This document shows, in pieces, positions 1-5,646 of a stretch of DNA of 6,060 nt. The DNA is from Candidatus Melainabacteria bacterium (lineage in GTDB: Bacteria; Cyanobacteriota; Vampirovibrionia; Obscuribacterales; Obscuribacteraceae), in assembly GCA_003175915.1 (NCBI GenBank), contig PSRH01000115.1, positions 1-6,060 on the forward strand, given 5' to 3'. The translations under genes were made by a program, and so were the position numbers. Under the pieces are notes generated by a model. It worked only from the letters and a program-made list of their open reading frames with translations. It searched no databases and was not told where the DNA came from. How positions within the stretch are numbered: the first letter of the stretch is position 1; every line of letters starts with the position of its first letter.

Positions 1-440
1 GAGAGATTCGTCTTCAGTAACTTCCCGCCTGTACCCTGAATTTCTGCCAGGACCTTATCGGTGGTTGCCTGACGAATAAGAACGCACAAGGCTGATGTGC
101 CAGGTGTGAGATTTTGACCTAGCTCTTTCATGAACTGATCATTGATACCAACATCTGCCAGTGCACCGGCAATAGTACCACTAGCTGCTCCTATAGCCAT
201 ACCGAATATAGGGGCAAAGAAGAGACATCCGATCAACGTTCCCCAGAAACCACCTTCCAGAGCTCCCGCTCCTGGCAAGCTGATAATCTGGTGCAATTTC
301 ACCTTCCCTTTTGGATCTCTGACTACGACCACCGCATCTTCCAGATCGACCAGATATTCTCTCTGGAGTTTCAAAAGTTTTGTCCGCATTTCTTGGGCTT
401 TGTCCATGTTGTCGTAAGCAACTACAACCAATGTGCTCAT
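1..440 (-). CDS. DUF1269 domain membrane protein (C-terminus beyond window)
   Basis: Translation from the ATG at 440-438 stays open to the window edge for 146 residues, so the C-terminus is missing. The start is supported by GAGGAG six bases upstream. The N-terminus (MSTLVVVAYDNMDKAQEM), the segment LLKLQREYLVDLEDAVVVV (about 22-40) and the ending PGTSALCVLIRQAT (113-126) match the DUF1269 (COG4803) pattern. A glycine-rich hydrophobic hairpin lies at about 60-97 (GGFWGTLIG, then GMAIGAASGTIAGALADVG), as usual for the family. Family members are usually about 160-180 residues, so only a short tail is probably missing. The family's molecular function is not known; it is predicted to be an inner-membrane-associated protein with an alpha-beta N-terminal domain. 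It is separated by 198 bp from the FGE gene upstream and may be its own transcription unit. Confidence 0.88.
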   Translation of the reverse strand, partial: MSTLVVVAYDNMDKAQEMRTKLLKLQREYLVDLEDAVVVVRDPKGKVKLHQIISLPGAGALEGGFWGTLIGCLFFAPIFGMAIGAASGTIAGALADVGINDQFMKELGQNLTPGTSALCVLIRQATTDKVLAEIQGTGGKLLKTNL

Positions 441-446
441 GGGTCA

Positions 447-452
447 CTCCTC
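447..452 (-). promoter_or_regulatory. Ribosome binding site of the DUF1269 gene
   Basis: On the minus strand this reads GAGGAG, followed by six bases and the ATG at 440-438. It fixes the start of the DUF1269 protein. Confidence 0.75.
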
Positions 453-471
453 GTAGTAGGGGTTTGAACCA

Positions 472-489
472 CTGCCAAGCAGATGGCAG
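472..489. other. Hairpin-forming inverted repeat upstream of the DUF1269 gene
   Basis: CTGCCA (472-477) and TGGCAG (484-489) are perfect inverted repeats of 6 bp around a 6-base loop. The element lies 32 bases upstream of the DUF1269 start. No run of T follows on either strand, so it is not a convincing intrinsic terminator. It could be a leader hairpin or chance. Confidence 0.35.
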
Positions 490-552
490 CAGCAGGGTAT
501 CTCCATTAGTTTGGTGATGAGAAGCATAGCAGCTATCCAGCGGATGTCCGTC

Positions 553-581
553 CGTATATTATTTCTTTCATAGCTTACCAA
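553..581 (-). promoter_or_regulatory. Possible weak sigma70-type promoter for the DUF1269 gene
   Basis: Read on the minus strand, TTGGTA (581-576) is followed after 17 bases by TATACG (558-553). Each hexamer matches the consensus at four of six positions. It would give a leader of about 105 bases before the DUF1269 start. The match is modest and the gap is AT-rich here, so a chance match is quite possible. Confidence 0.3.
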
Positions 582-638
582 GATTAATTGCGGTGCCCAC
601 GGGCTCTCGGCATCGAACTCATGATAGGTTGTGCTCGT

Positions 639-1691
639 TTAACCACCAGCATCCTTGGCACAGCGGAACCCGACGTTGGAGCAACCGCTGCTTGGCTCAC
701 CTTTACCCCTTGCGCCGACTAAATAGCGCGCACAATACTGGTCGGTACAGAGGAATGAACCTCCTCTTTGTACTCTTTTTGGAACCTTAGGTTCGTTCGG
801 GTCGTAGCTGTCGACTGGACCCTGAGGATTGCTAGCAAGTGATCCGCGAGCAAAGGATTTGTAGTAGTCAGCACGATACCAATCTAAGCACCACTCCCAG
901 ACATTGCCTGTCATGTCGTAAAGTCCATAGCCATTGCAGGGAAACGAGCGAACCGGTGAGGTAGAAGTGAAGCCATCTTCCGCGGTATTACTTGACGGAA
1001 AACTTCCTTGCCAGATATTAGCTCGCCACTTGCCACCCGCCTTGAATTCATTTCCCCAAGCGAATAGCTTGCGATCCAAACCACCGCGTGCTGCATATTC
1101 AAATTCGGCTTCGGTCGGCAATCGCTTCCCTGCCCACTTTGCATAAGCGACTGCATCATCCCAAGCGACCTGCACCACCGGACACTGCCATCGGCCATTC
1201 AGATTGCTTGCCGGGCCCTCCGGGTGTTTCCAGCAAGCGCCAGGAACGTATCGCCACCATTGGTAATGGCTGTGCAAAGACACTGGCTGGGAAGGCGGCG
1301 TAAAGACAAGAGCCCCTGGGACTAAATTTTCCGCTGGAGCGCCCGGAAAATCCTTCGCATCTGGCTTTCGTTCGGCTACTGTCTTATAGCCAGTGACGTG
1401 GACAAATTTGGCGAACTGCTCGTTAGTCACCAAAGTTCTGTCGAGCCAGAATCCATCTACATGGACTTGATGAATCGGCTGCACATCGATGAACGAGTCC
1501 TCTTCGCATCCCATCCAGAAGGTGCCGGCCGGAATCCAGACCATACCATGGTCTTCCTTGCCTGAAATTTTCTGGACAATGTTCTTGTGCTGCGCATTTG
1601 CCTCGCCACGAAGGGAGCAGAGAAATACGCAGCACAAAATTGTTATCAAGCTAGCACTACGCCATTTACTGAACGTGGGCTCGACTTGCAT
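639..1691 (-). CDS. Formylglycine-generating enzyme (SUMF1/FGE family), with signal peptide
   Basis: The 350-residue protein is predicted to oxidise the active-site cysteine of type I sulfatases to C-alpha-formylglycine, using oxygen and copper. The FGE fold begins at residue 50 (MVWIPAGTFWMG) and continues through WKHPEGPASNL (154-164), WAGKRLPTEAEFEYAARGG (186-204), ANIWQGSFP (224-232), NGYGLYDMTGNVWEW (253-267), RGGSFLCTDQYC (309-320) and NVGFRC (339-344). Cys315 and Cys320 have the C-x4-C spacing of the human SUMF1 pair Cys336/Cys341, so this looks like a true catalytic FGE and not just a member of the wider FGE-sulfatase superfamily. Residues 1-33 look like a Sec signal: basic KWR, a hydrophobic stretch, and a possible cleavage site after ANA (31-33). 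The ATG at 1691 has GAGGAG just upstream and overlaps the end of the sulfatase gene by 26 bp, implying translational coupling. The sulfatase is the obvious substrate. Export of a bacterial FGE is unusual; see findings. Confidence 0.93.
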   Translation of the reverse strand: MQVEPTFSKWRSASLITILCCVFLCSLRGEANAQHKNIVQKISGKEDHGMVWIPAGTFWMGCEEDSFIDVQPIHQVHVDGFWLDRTLVTNEQFAKFVHVTGYKTVAERKPDAKDFPGAPAENLVPGALVFTPPSQPVSLHSHYQWWRYVPGACWKHPEGPASNLNGRWQCPVVQVAWDDAVAYAKWAGKRLPTEAEFEYAARGGLDRKLFAWGNEFKAGGKWRANIWQGSFPSSNTAEDGFTSTSPVRSFPCNGYGLYDMTGNVWEWCLDWYRADYYKSFARGSLASNPQGPVDSYDPNEPKVPKRVQRGGSFLCTDQYCARYLVGARGKGEPSSGCSNVGFRCAKDAGG

Positions 1692-3285
1692 TCATCTCCT
1701 CGACGAGCTTCTCCTTAATCGCCTCCATATTGAAGCTTGCTCCCTTTTGCATGGGCGGGAACTCAAGGAAAGTCTGGGCCACTCTGGCCACTTCCTTTTG
1801 AGCATCAACAAATCGCCAGAACTGGTAGGCGAACCAGTTATAGTAGGCAATTGATCCGTTCTTGCCGGTAAATATGCCGGTGCGCTCAAAAGGATCCAGC
1901 CGCAGGTTCGTCAAGATCGGCCAATCGACCTTCTCAGTGGCTCCTAGCCAGCCGGTAGGCTGATCCGTGAAGCGGTACTTATAGTCATTAATTCTGACCG
2001 CTCCTAGTGTGCCTTCTGTGAAGTAGAGCACTTCGTGACGATGAGACGGCCCCTTGCCGGTAATCAGATCTGTCTGATCGTAGCCGTCCAGATGCACTCT
2101 ATAAGTGCGATCTTCCAACTGTTTACCGGCGCGAAGCTCAGTCGCTATATTCGGGTTGCCCGCCAGAGCAACGAAAGTCGGGAACCAATCGAGCCCGGAG
2201 ATGATTGCATTTTCCACCTTACCAGCCGGTACATGACCGGGCCAGCGAATAATCGCCGGTACGCGGAAGCCACCTTCGAGTGCAGTACCCTTGCCGCCGG
2301 CAAATGGGGTCTGTCCACCATCGGGCCAGGTAAAATTCTCGCAGCCATTATCAGTAGAGAACGCGATAATGGTGTTCTCGTCCAGCCCGTGTTCTTTCAC
2401 ATAGTCAAGCACAGAACCGACAACATCATCCAACTGGGCCATGCCTGCTTCTTCGATGGACCAGCCATTCTCCCCATTGCGCATCCCCTCGTATTTTGGC
2501 GAAAGGTGAGTCACTACGTGCATACGCGTTGGGTTTAGCCAGACGAAAAACGGCTTATTTTCCTCCCTAGCTTTATCTATAAATTTAAGACTATGATCGA
2601 GGATCTCGTCGTCCACCGTTTCCATCCGCTTTGGATCTAGAGGACCGGCGTCTTCGATTTTTTGCTTGCCAATTGCACCCCAGCGAGGCTGCACGGTGGT
2701 ATCGTTCGTTTCGGTTGCCCAGCAATGCAACATATTTCGTGGGCCGACCGTCGCTTTGAGGCTCTCTGGATAGTTCGCATGGAAGGGATCCTCCATGGCG
2801 TCCAAATGGTAGAGATAGCCAAAAAATTCGTCGAAGCCGTGGACCGTTGGTAGATATTGATTCCTGTCCCCAAGATGGTTCTTACCAAACTGCCCAGTGG
2901 TATACCCCATCGCCTTAAGGGCAGTAGCAAGAGTGACGGCCTGGTCAGGAATTCCTATTGCTGCTCCGGCTTGTCCGACGGTCGTCATGCCAGTGCGGAT
3001 CGGCAACTCGCCGGTGATGAAGTTCGCTCTCCCCGCCGTGCAGCTTGCCTCGGCATAGTAGTCCGTGAACCGCATACCTTCTGCGGCCATTCTATCGAGG
3101 TTAGGTGTGCGGCCTGCCATGATCCCTTGATGGTATGCACCAATATTGAACCAACCAACATCATCCCCCATGATGAAGATAATATTCGGTTGCTTGCTGG
3201 ACTGTGGCTTAGACAGTACCAGAGACGGTGCCAATAGAGCGACGGACAGCACTAGAACCAGCAGGGCCTTGTGTTTGAGTTGCAT
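1666..3285 (-). CDS. Exported arylsulfatase-type sulfatase (type I, formylglycine-dependent)
   Basis: This 539-residue enzyme should hydrolyse sulfate esters in the periplasm or outside the cell; the substrate cannot be told from sequence. A signal peptide covers about residues 1-25 (KHK, then a Leu/Val-rich core, cleavage near VLS). Mature-domain landmarks are NIIFIMGDDVGW (34-45; Asp41/Asp42 metal ligands), SCTAGRANFITG (81-92), GKNHLGD (134-140; Lys135 and His137), HVVTH (256-260), STDNG (310-314; Asp312/Asn313) and GGKGTALEGGFRVP (330-343). Cys82 in C-T-A-G-R fits the C-x-P/A-x-R signature and would be converted to formylglycine by the FGE encoded next. An in-frame TTG at 3306 would add seven residues, but the ATG at 3285 has GGGAGG six bases upstream and places the signal peptide at the N-terminus, so I chose it. 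The stop TAA is at 1668-1666. The gene starts 27 bp after the patatin stop. Length and motifs are complete. Confidence 0.94.
   Translation of the reverse strand: MQLKHKALLVLVLSVALLAPSLVLSKPQSSKQPNIIFIMGDDVGWFNIGAYHQGIMAGRTPNLDRMAAEGMRFTDYYAEASCTAGRANFITGELPIRTGMTTVGQAGAAIGIPDQAVTLATALKAMGYTTGQFGKNHLGDRNQYLPTVHGFDEFFGYLYHLDAMEDPFHANYPESLKATVGPRNMLHCWATETNDTTVQPRWGAIGKQKIEDAGPLDPKRMETVDDEILDHSLKFIDKAREENKPFFVWLNPTRMHVVTHLSPKYEGMRNGENGWSIEEAGMAQLDDVVGSVLDYVKEHGLDENTIIAFSTDNGCENFTWPDGGQTPFAGGKGTALEGGFRVPAIIRWPGHVPAGKVENAIISGLDWFPTFVALAGNPNIATELRAGKQLEDRTYRVHLDGYDQTDLITGKGPSHRHEVLYFTEGTLGAVRINDYKYRFTDQPTGWLGATEKVDWPILTNLRLDPFERTGIFTGKNGSIAYYNWFAYQFWRFVDAQKEVARVAQTFLEFPPMQKGASFNMEAIKEKLVEEMNASRAHVQ
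1696..1701 (-). promoter_or_regulatory. Ribosome binding site of the FGE gene, inside the sulfatase gene
   Basis: The minus strand reads GAGGAG, then ATGA, then the FGE start ATG. The site lies within the last codons of the sulfatase gene (Glu-Glu-Met-Asn), so ribosomes finishing the sulfatase pass over the FGE start. This supports coupled expression of enzyme and activator. Confidence 0.7.
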
Positions 3286-3290
3286 CTTGA

Positions 3291-3299
3291 TCCTCCCTT
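3291..3299 (-). promoter_or_regulatory. Ribosome binding site deciding the sulfatase start
   Basis: The minus strand reads AAGGGAGGA, a near-perfect Shine-Dalgarno sequence. Six bases separate its GGGAGG core (3297-3292) from the ATG at 3285. It lies downstream of the in-frame TTG at 3306 and so argues against that longer start. Confidence 0.85.
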
Positions 3300-3312
3300 G
3301 AGTCAACCGTCG

Positions 3313-4356
3313 CTACTGAGCTTGCGAAGATTTATTGTCGGCCACCAATTCGACTCCCAGCGCTGCCAGCTTCCGTTTAATTTCCGGCATAGCTTGCCGA
3401 GCAGCTTCTACTCCAGACTGATAACCACGACGACCATCGATGGCCTTGCGTGAGATTAGAGTGATACCATCCGTATTTGGGTGAATTACCACATCCGCCT
3501 CTTTGCATAGCGGTTTATCACTGTGCGCTAGTTGTATCCTTAGAGCCTGTTTGCTCACGGAGCCGGGCACTCGGAATTTTTTTAGTTCAGTGGGATTGAG
3601 CCGTTCATCAATATCAACCGCGATAACAAAATCGGCACCCATTTCCCGCACGTGGTTGACCGGGACGTTGCAAATCAACCCTCCATCGCAATAGAGATTG
3701 TCTCCGATTTGCACGGGCTTTCTCAGCCCTGGAACGGCAGTACTAGCTTGCAGGGCGACACCGAGATTTCCCTGACTGATCCGGACACTCTCGCCATCAA
3801 CTACGTTTGTGCAGACCGCTGCAAACCGAGTAGGCAAGTGTTCAATCTCATGATCTGGTTTCGTAACCAGCTTATTGACATAAGTGCGAAACTGGACTCC
3901 TTTATAAAGACCGTCGTAAGGCTCATAACCAAATAGTCGAGGCGTGAATATAACCGGTGCAAGCAGGATTCTGAATACTGGCGCAAGCGGCGTAAATTCT
4001 TTCATCATCTTTCCATCTTCGAATTCCTGCGACATTGTGCTGATTGGTACACCGGCTGAATACAGTCCTCCTACTACCGACCCTATGCTTGTCCCAGCAA
4101 TGATATCGATCGGCACTCCCTCTTCGGCAAGGACTTTCAAGACACCTACATGGGCAGCACCGCGGGCGCCACCGCCACCCAATGCCAGTCCGATTCTCGG
4201 ACGCTTACCCCTAGCCGTCGATTTGTCACTGCTGGAGGCGGAAACTTCGCTCTTGGCGGAGCCGGTTGTTTCATCGGATTCAGCCAAGTTCGGCCGGGCG
4301 CAAGCGATACTTATCGCAATTGCACAAAAAACGGCTAATAGTTTTGGGCGTTTCAT
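3313..4356 (-). CDS. Exported patatin-like phospholipase (RssA-type)
   Basis: The 347-residue protein is predicted to be a lipid acyl hydrolase that cleaves ester-linked fatty acids from phospholipids or similar lipids. The patatin fold starts at about residue 54 (RIGLALGGGGARG). The oxyanion-hole motif GGGGARG is at 60-66, the nucleophile elbow G-T-S-I-G at 88-92 gives Ser90, and the D-G-G motif at 224-226 gives Asp224, so the Ser-Asp dyad is intact. The C-terminal GRRGYQSGVEAARQ (308-321) resembles the end of bacterial RssA-like members. A signal peptide lies at 1-20 (MKRPKLLAVFCAIAISIACA); cleavage after ACA is likelier than lipidation, because the lipobox is poor (SIAC). A Ser/Thr/Lys/Glu-rich linker (about 25-53) follows. 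An upstream in-frame start at 4434 would overlap the TPR gene and hide the signal peptide; the ATG at 4356 has AAGGAG eight bases upstream and was preferred. It starts 28 bp after the TPR stop. The substrate is unknown. Confidence 0.92.
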   Translation of the reverse strand: MKRPKLLAVFCAIAISIACARPNLAESDETTGSAKSEVSASSSDKSTARGKRPRIGLALGGGGARGAAHVGVLKVLAEEGVPIDIIAGTSIGSVVGGLYSAGVPISTMSQEFEDGKMMKEFTPLAPVFRILLAPVIFTPRLFGYEPYDGLYKGVQFRTYVNKLVTKPDHEIEHLPTRFAAVCTNVVDGESVRISQGNLGVALQASTAVPGLRKPVQIGDNLYCDGGLICNVPVNHVREMGADFVIAVDIDERLNPTELKKFRVPGSVSKQALRIQLAHSDKPLCKEADVVIHPNTDGITLISRKAIDGRRGYQSGVEAARQAMPEIKRKLAALGVELVADNKSSQAQ

Positions 4357-4364
4357 GGGCGGTG

Positions 4365-4370
4365 CTCCTT
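4365..4370 (-). promoter_or_regulatory. Ribosome binding site deciding the patatin start
   Basis: AAGGAG on the minus strand, eight bases before the ATG at 4356. Its first base lies inside the 14-bp palindrome at 4370-4383. It supports the shorter patatin start with a clean signal peptide. Confidence 0.75.
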
Positions 4371-4383
4371 GCACGATCGTGCA
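4370..4383. repeat. Perfect 14-bp palindrome between the TPR and patatin genes
   Basis: TGCACGATCGTGCA equals its own reverse complement. It sits one base after the TPR stop codon and touches the patatin ribosome binding site. In RNA it could fold into a 5-bp stem with a GAUC loop. As DNA it could be an operator for a dimeric regulator. Neither role is shown by sequence alone, and no run of T follows to make it a terminator. Confidence 0.6.
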
Positions 4384-4384
4384 G

Positions 4385-5530
4385 TTAGTACACAGGCTTT
4401 TCTGTGGTATCAGTAGCGCCTGTATTATGGACATCGGTTAGATTTGTGTCTTGCAGATAGCGGTCTTCATTTTGATCGGTCGGCATGAATTGAATGTCCC
4501 GCGGCAAGAGAGGATTGGCAAATTGAGCGCGTTGAATGTCTTCGTGGGCAAGCACCGCTTCCCCCTGCTTATGCTCGAGGAAGGCACGCGCCAAATAGAA
4601 ATTCGCCTGGTTCGGATCGTAGCTGATCGCATGATTTAGATCCTTCAAAGCAGAATCATCGTTACCCAGTTGCTCCCAGGCTTTAGCCCGATGGTAATAC
4701 AGCGAGGCATCGTTGTTGTTCTGCTTGATCGCCTCGCTGTAATCTTGCACCGCCTGCGTTGCATTTTTCAACTTGAAATATGCCTGACCGCGTAGCTTGA
4801 GGGCCTGGGCGTTGGTCGGATCCAACGCCAGAGCTTTATTGAAATCGCTAACCGCTTCTTGAGGCTTTGATAGTCCACTATATGCAGTGCCACGATAAAT
4901 GTAGGCAACAGCACTGTTGGGATTGGCACTGATGGCCGTAGTCAAATCAGTGATGGCTGGATCGGCCTTGCCGGTGGCCAGCAAAACTGAAGCTCTCTTC
5001 AGCAAAGCATCGACATTATTCGGGTCGGCCCCCAGAGCCTTTGTGTAGCTATCAATGGCTCGTTGGTTGTCACCCATACTCTTGTAAACATCGCCAGCCA
5101 TGTGGAGACCATAGGCATAATGTGGATCGAGCGACACCGCTTTCTCAAAATCCTTGAGAGCCAGATCATTGTTGCCCATCTTGGCATAGACCGTGCCCCG
5201 CCAGCCATAAGCATCAGCATTATCTGGTTGGAAGTTAATCAGGTCGTTAAAATCCTTCAGAGCAAGCTTATTGCTTCCCATCTTCACTAAGGCCTGTCCT
5301 CGCTTCAGGTAGACCAGCGGGTACTGCTTGCTGGAGTTGATCGCCTTATCGAACTGCTGAACGGCGCCATTGTAATCACCAGATTCCAGGAGTTGACAGC
5401 CTCTTTCATATGGATTGAGGTCAGCCGCTGACGGCAAAATTGCATAAGAAAAGGAAATTAGCAAACTGGCTACGGGCAACAGCCATCGAAACATGTTCCG
5501 AGACCGTAGCGCCTTCGAGATTGTCAACAT
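4385..5530 (-). CDS. Exported tetratricopeptide repeat (TPR) protein
   Basis: The 381-residue protein has an N-terminal hydrophobic signal at about 14-36 (basic RSRNMFRW before it, possible cleavage near PSAA). After it come about eight 34-residue TPR units: roughly 40-70, 72-105, 106-139, 140-173, 174-207, 208-241, 242-275 and 276-309. A degenerate ninth follows to about 340, then a polar, acidic tail of about 40 residues. Typical TPR endings repeat, such as ALKDFEKAVSLDP (124-136) and AVSDFNKALALDP (226-238). TPR superhelices bind proteins; no catalytic domain is visible, so a scaffold or adaptor role outside the cytoplasm is likely. The ATG at 5530 has AAAGAGGG seven bases upstream and beats a TTG at 5536, which lies too close to the site; a later ATG at 5494 would keep the signal but lacks a good site. 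It is the first gene of the proposed operon, directly behind a promoter. Confidence 0.88.
   Translation of the reverse strand: MLTISKALRSRNMFRWLLPVASLLISFSYAILPSAADLNPYERGCQLLESGDYNGAVQQFDKAINSSKQYPLVYLKRGQALVKMGSNKLALKDFNDLINFQPDNADAYGWRGTVYAKMGNNDLALKDFEKAVSLDPHYAYGLHMAGDVYKSMGDNQRAIDSYTKALGADPNNVDALLKRASVLLATGKADPAITDLTTAISANPNSAVAYIYRGTAYSGLSKPQEAVSDFNKALALDPTNAQALKLRGQAYFKLKNATQAVQDYSEAIKQNNNDASLYYHRAKAWEQLGNDDSALKDLNHAISYDPNQANFYLARAFLEHKQGEAVLAHEDIQRAQFANPLLPRDIQFMPTDQNEDRYLQDTNLTDVHNTGATDTTEKPVY
5147..5286 (-). repeat. DNA-level duplication of a TPR unit
   Basis: The stretches beginning at 5147 and 5249 on the plus strand are closely similar over about 36 bases (aaaatcctt-agagc-ag, then cccatctt). 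Their 102-bp offset equals one 34-codon TPR unit. The protein shows KMGSNKLALKDF (83-94) and KMGNNDLALKDF (117-128). This looks like tandem duplication inside the gene. Confidence 0.6.
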
Positions 5531-5537
5531 GCGCAAG

Positions 5538-5545
5538 CCCTCTTT
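5538..5545 (-). promoter_or_regulatory. Ribosome binding site of the TPR gene
   Basis: The minus strand reads AAAGAGGG, seven bases before the ATG at 5530. It decides between this ATG and the TTG at 5536. Confidence 0.65.
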
Positions 5546-5564
5546 AAGTACCTGAGTTTGCTGA

Positions 5565-5592
5565 ATTATACGTTGAAATTGCCTGCAGTCAG
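5565..5592 (-). promoter_or_regulatory. Sigma70-type promoter for the TPR-patatin-sulfatase-FGE operon
   Basis: On the minus strand a perfect -10 box TATAAT (5570-5565) is preceded after 16 bases by CTGACT (5592-5587), which matches four of six -35 positions. Transcription would start near 5558, giving a leader of about 28 bases that holds the TPR ribosome binding site. Its place in the only sizeable gap upstream of the four closely spaced genes supports it as the operon promoter. Confidence 0.6.
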
Positions 5593-5612
5593 CGCACCTT
5601 AACCAGATCAGT

Positions 5613-5630
5613 TCGCTTCTTGGAAAGCGA
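5613..5630. other. Hairpin downstream of the channel gene
   Basis: On the minus strand TCGCTT pairs with AAGCGA around TCCAAG, a 6-bp stem that may extend by a G-U pair. It begins 16 bases after the channel stop codon. No T-run follows, so it is at best a weak terminator or a 3' end-protecting hairpin. Confidence 0.35.
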
Positions 5631-5646
5631 CAGGTGACAAGAAGCT

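Noticed and set aside
142..417. Plus-strand open frame of 91 codons
   Set aside because: Antisense to the DUF1269 gene, whose minus-strand product matches a known family over its full visible length.
181..447. Minus-strand open frame of 88 codons in another frame
   Set aside because: It overlaps the DUF1269 gene in a different frame and shows no domain; the DUF1269 frame has the ribosome binding site and family match.
593..638. Intrinsic terminator after the FGE gene
   Set aside because: GCCC-GT-GGGC can be drawn at about 597-606 but the loop is only two bases and no T-run follows on the minus strand. I see no convincing terminator.
2035..2538. Plus-strand open frame of 167 codons
   Set aside because: It lies wholly antisense to the sulfatase gene, has no recognisable domain, and its composition is what the complementary strand of a coding region gives.
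3286..3306. Seven-residue N-terminal extension of the sulfatase from a TTG
   Set aside because: The strong GGGAGG lies downstream of this TTG and serves the ATG at 3285, which also gives a standard signal peptide.
4370..4383. Palindrome as a cyanobacterial HIP1 repeat
   Set aside because: The core is CGATCG, but HIP1 is GCGATCGC; the flanking bases here are A and T, and I noticed no other copy in the window.
4357..4434. 26-residue N-terminal extension of the patatin protein
   Set aside because: It would overlap the TPR gene by 50 bp and bury the signal peptide inside the protein; the ATG at 4356 has AAGGAG at good spacing.
3944..4441. Plus-strand open frame of 165 codons
   Set aside because: Antisense to the N-terminal half of the patatin gene and the end of the TPR gene. 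The Pro/Ala-rich stretch is the reverse of the GGGGARG coding region. No domain or good ribosome binding site.
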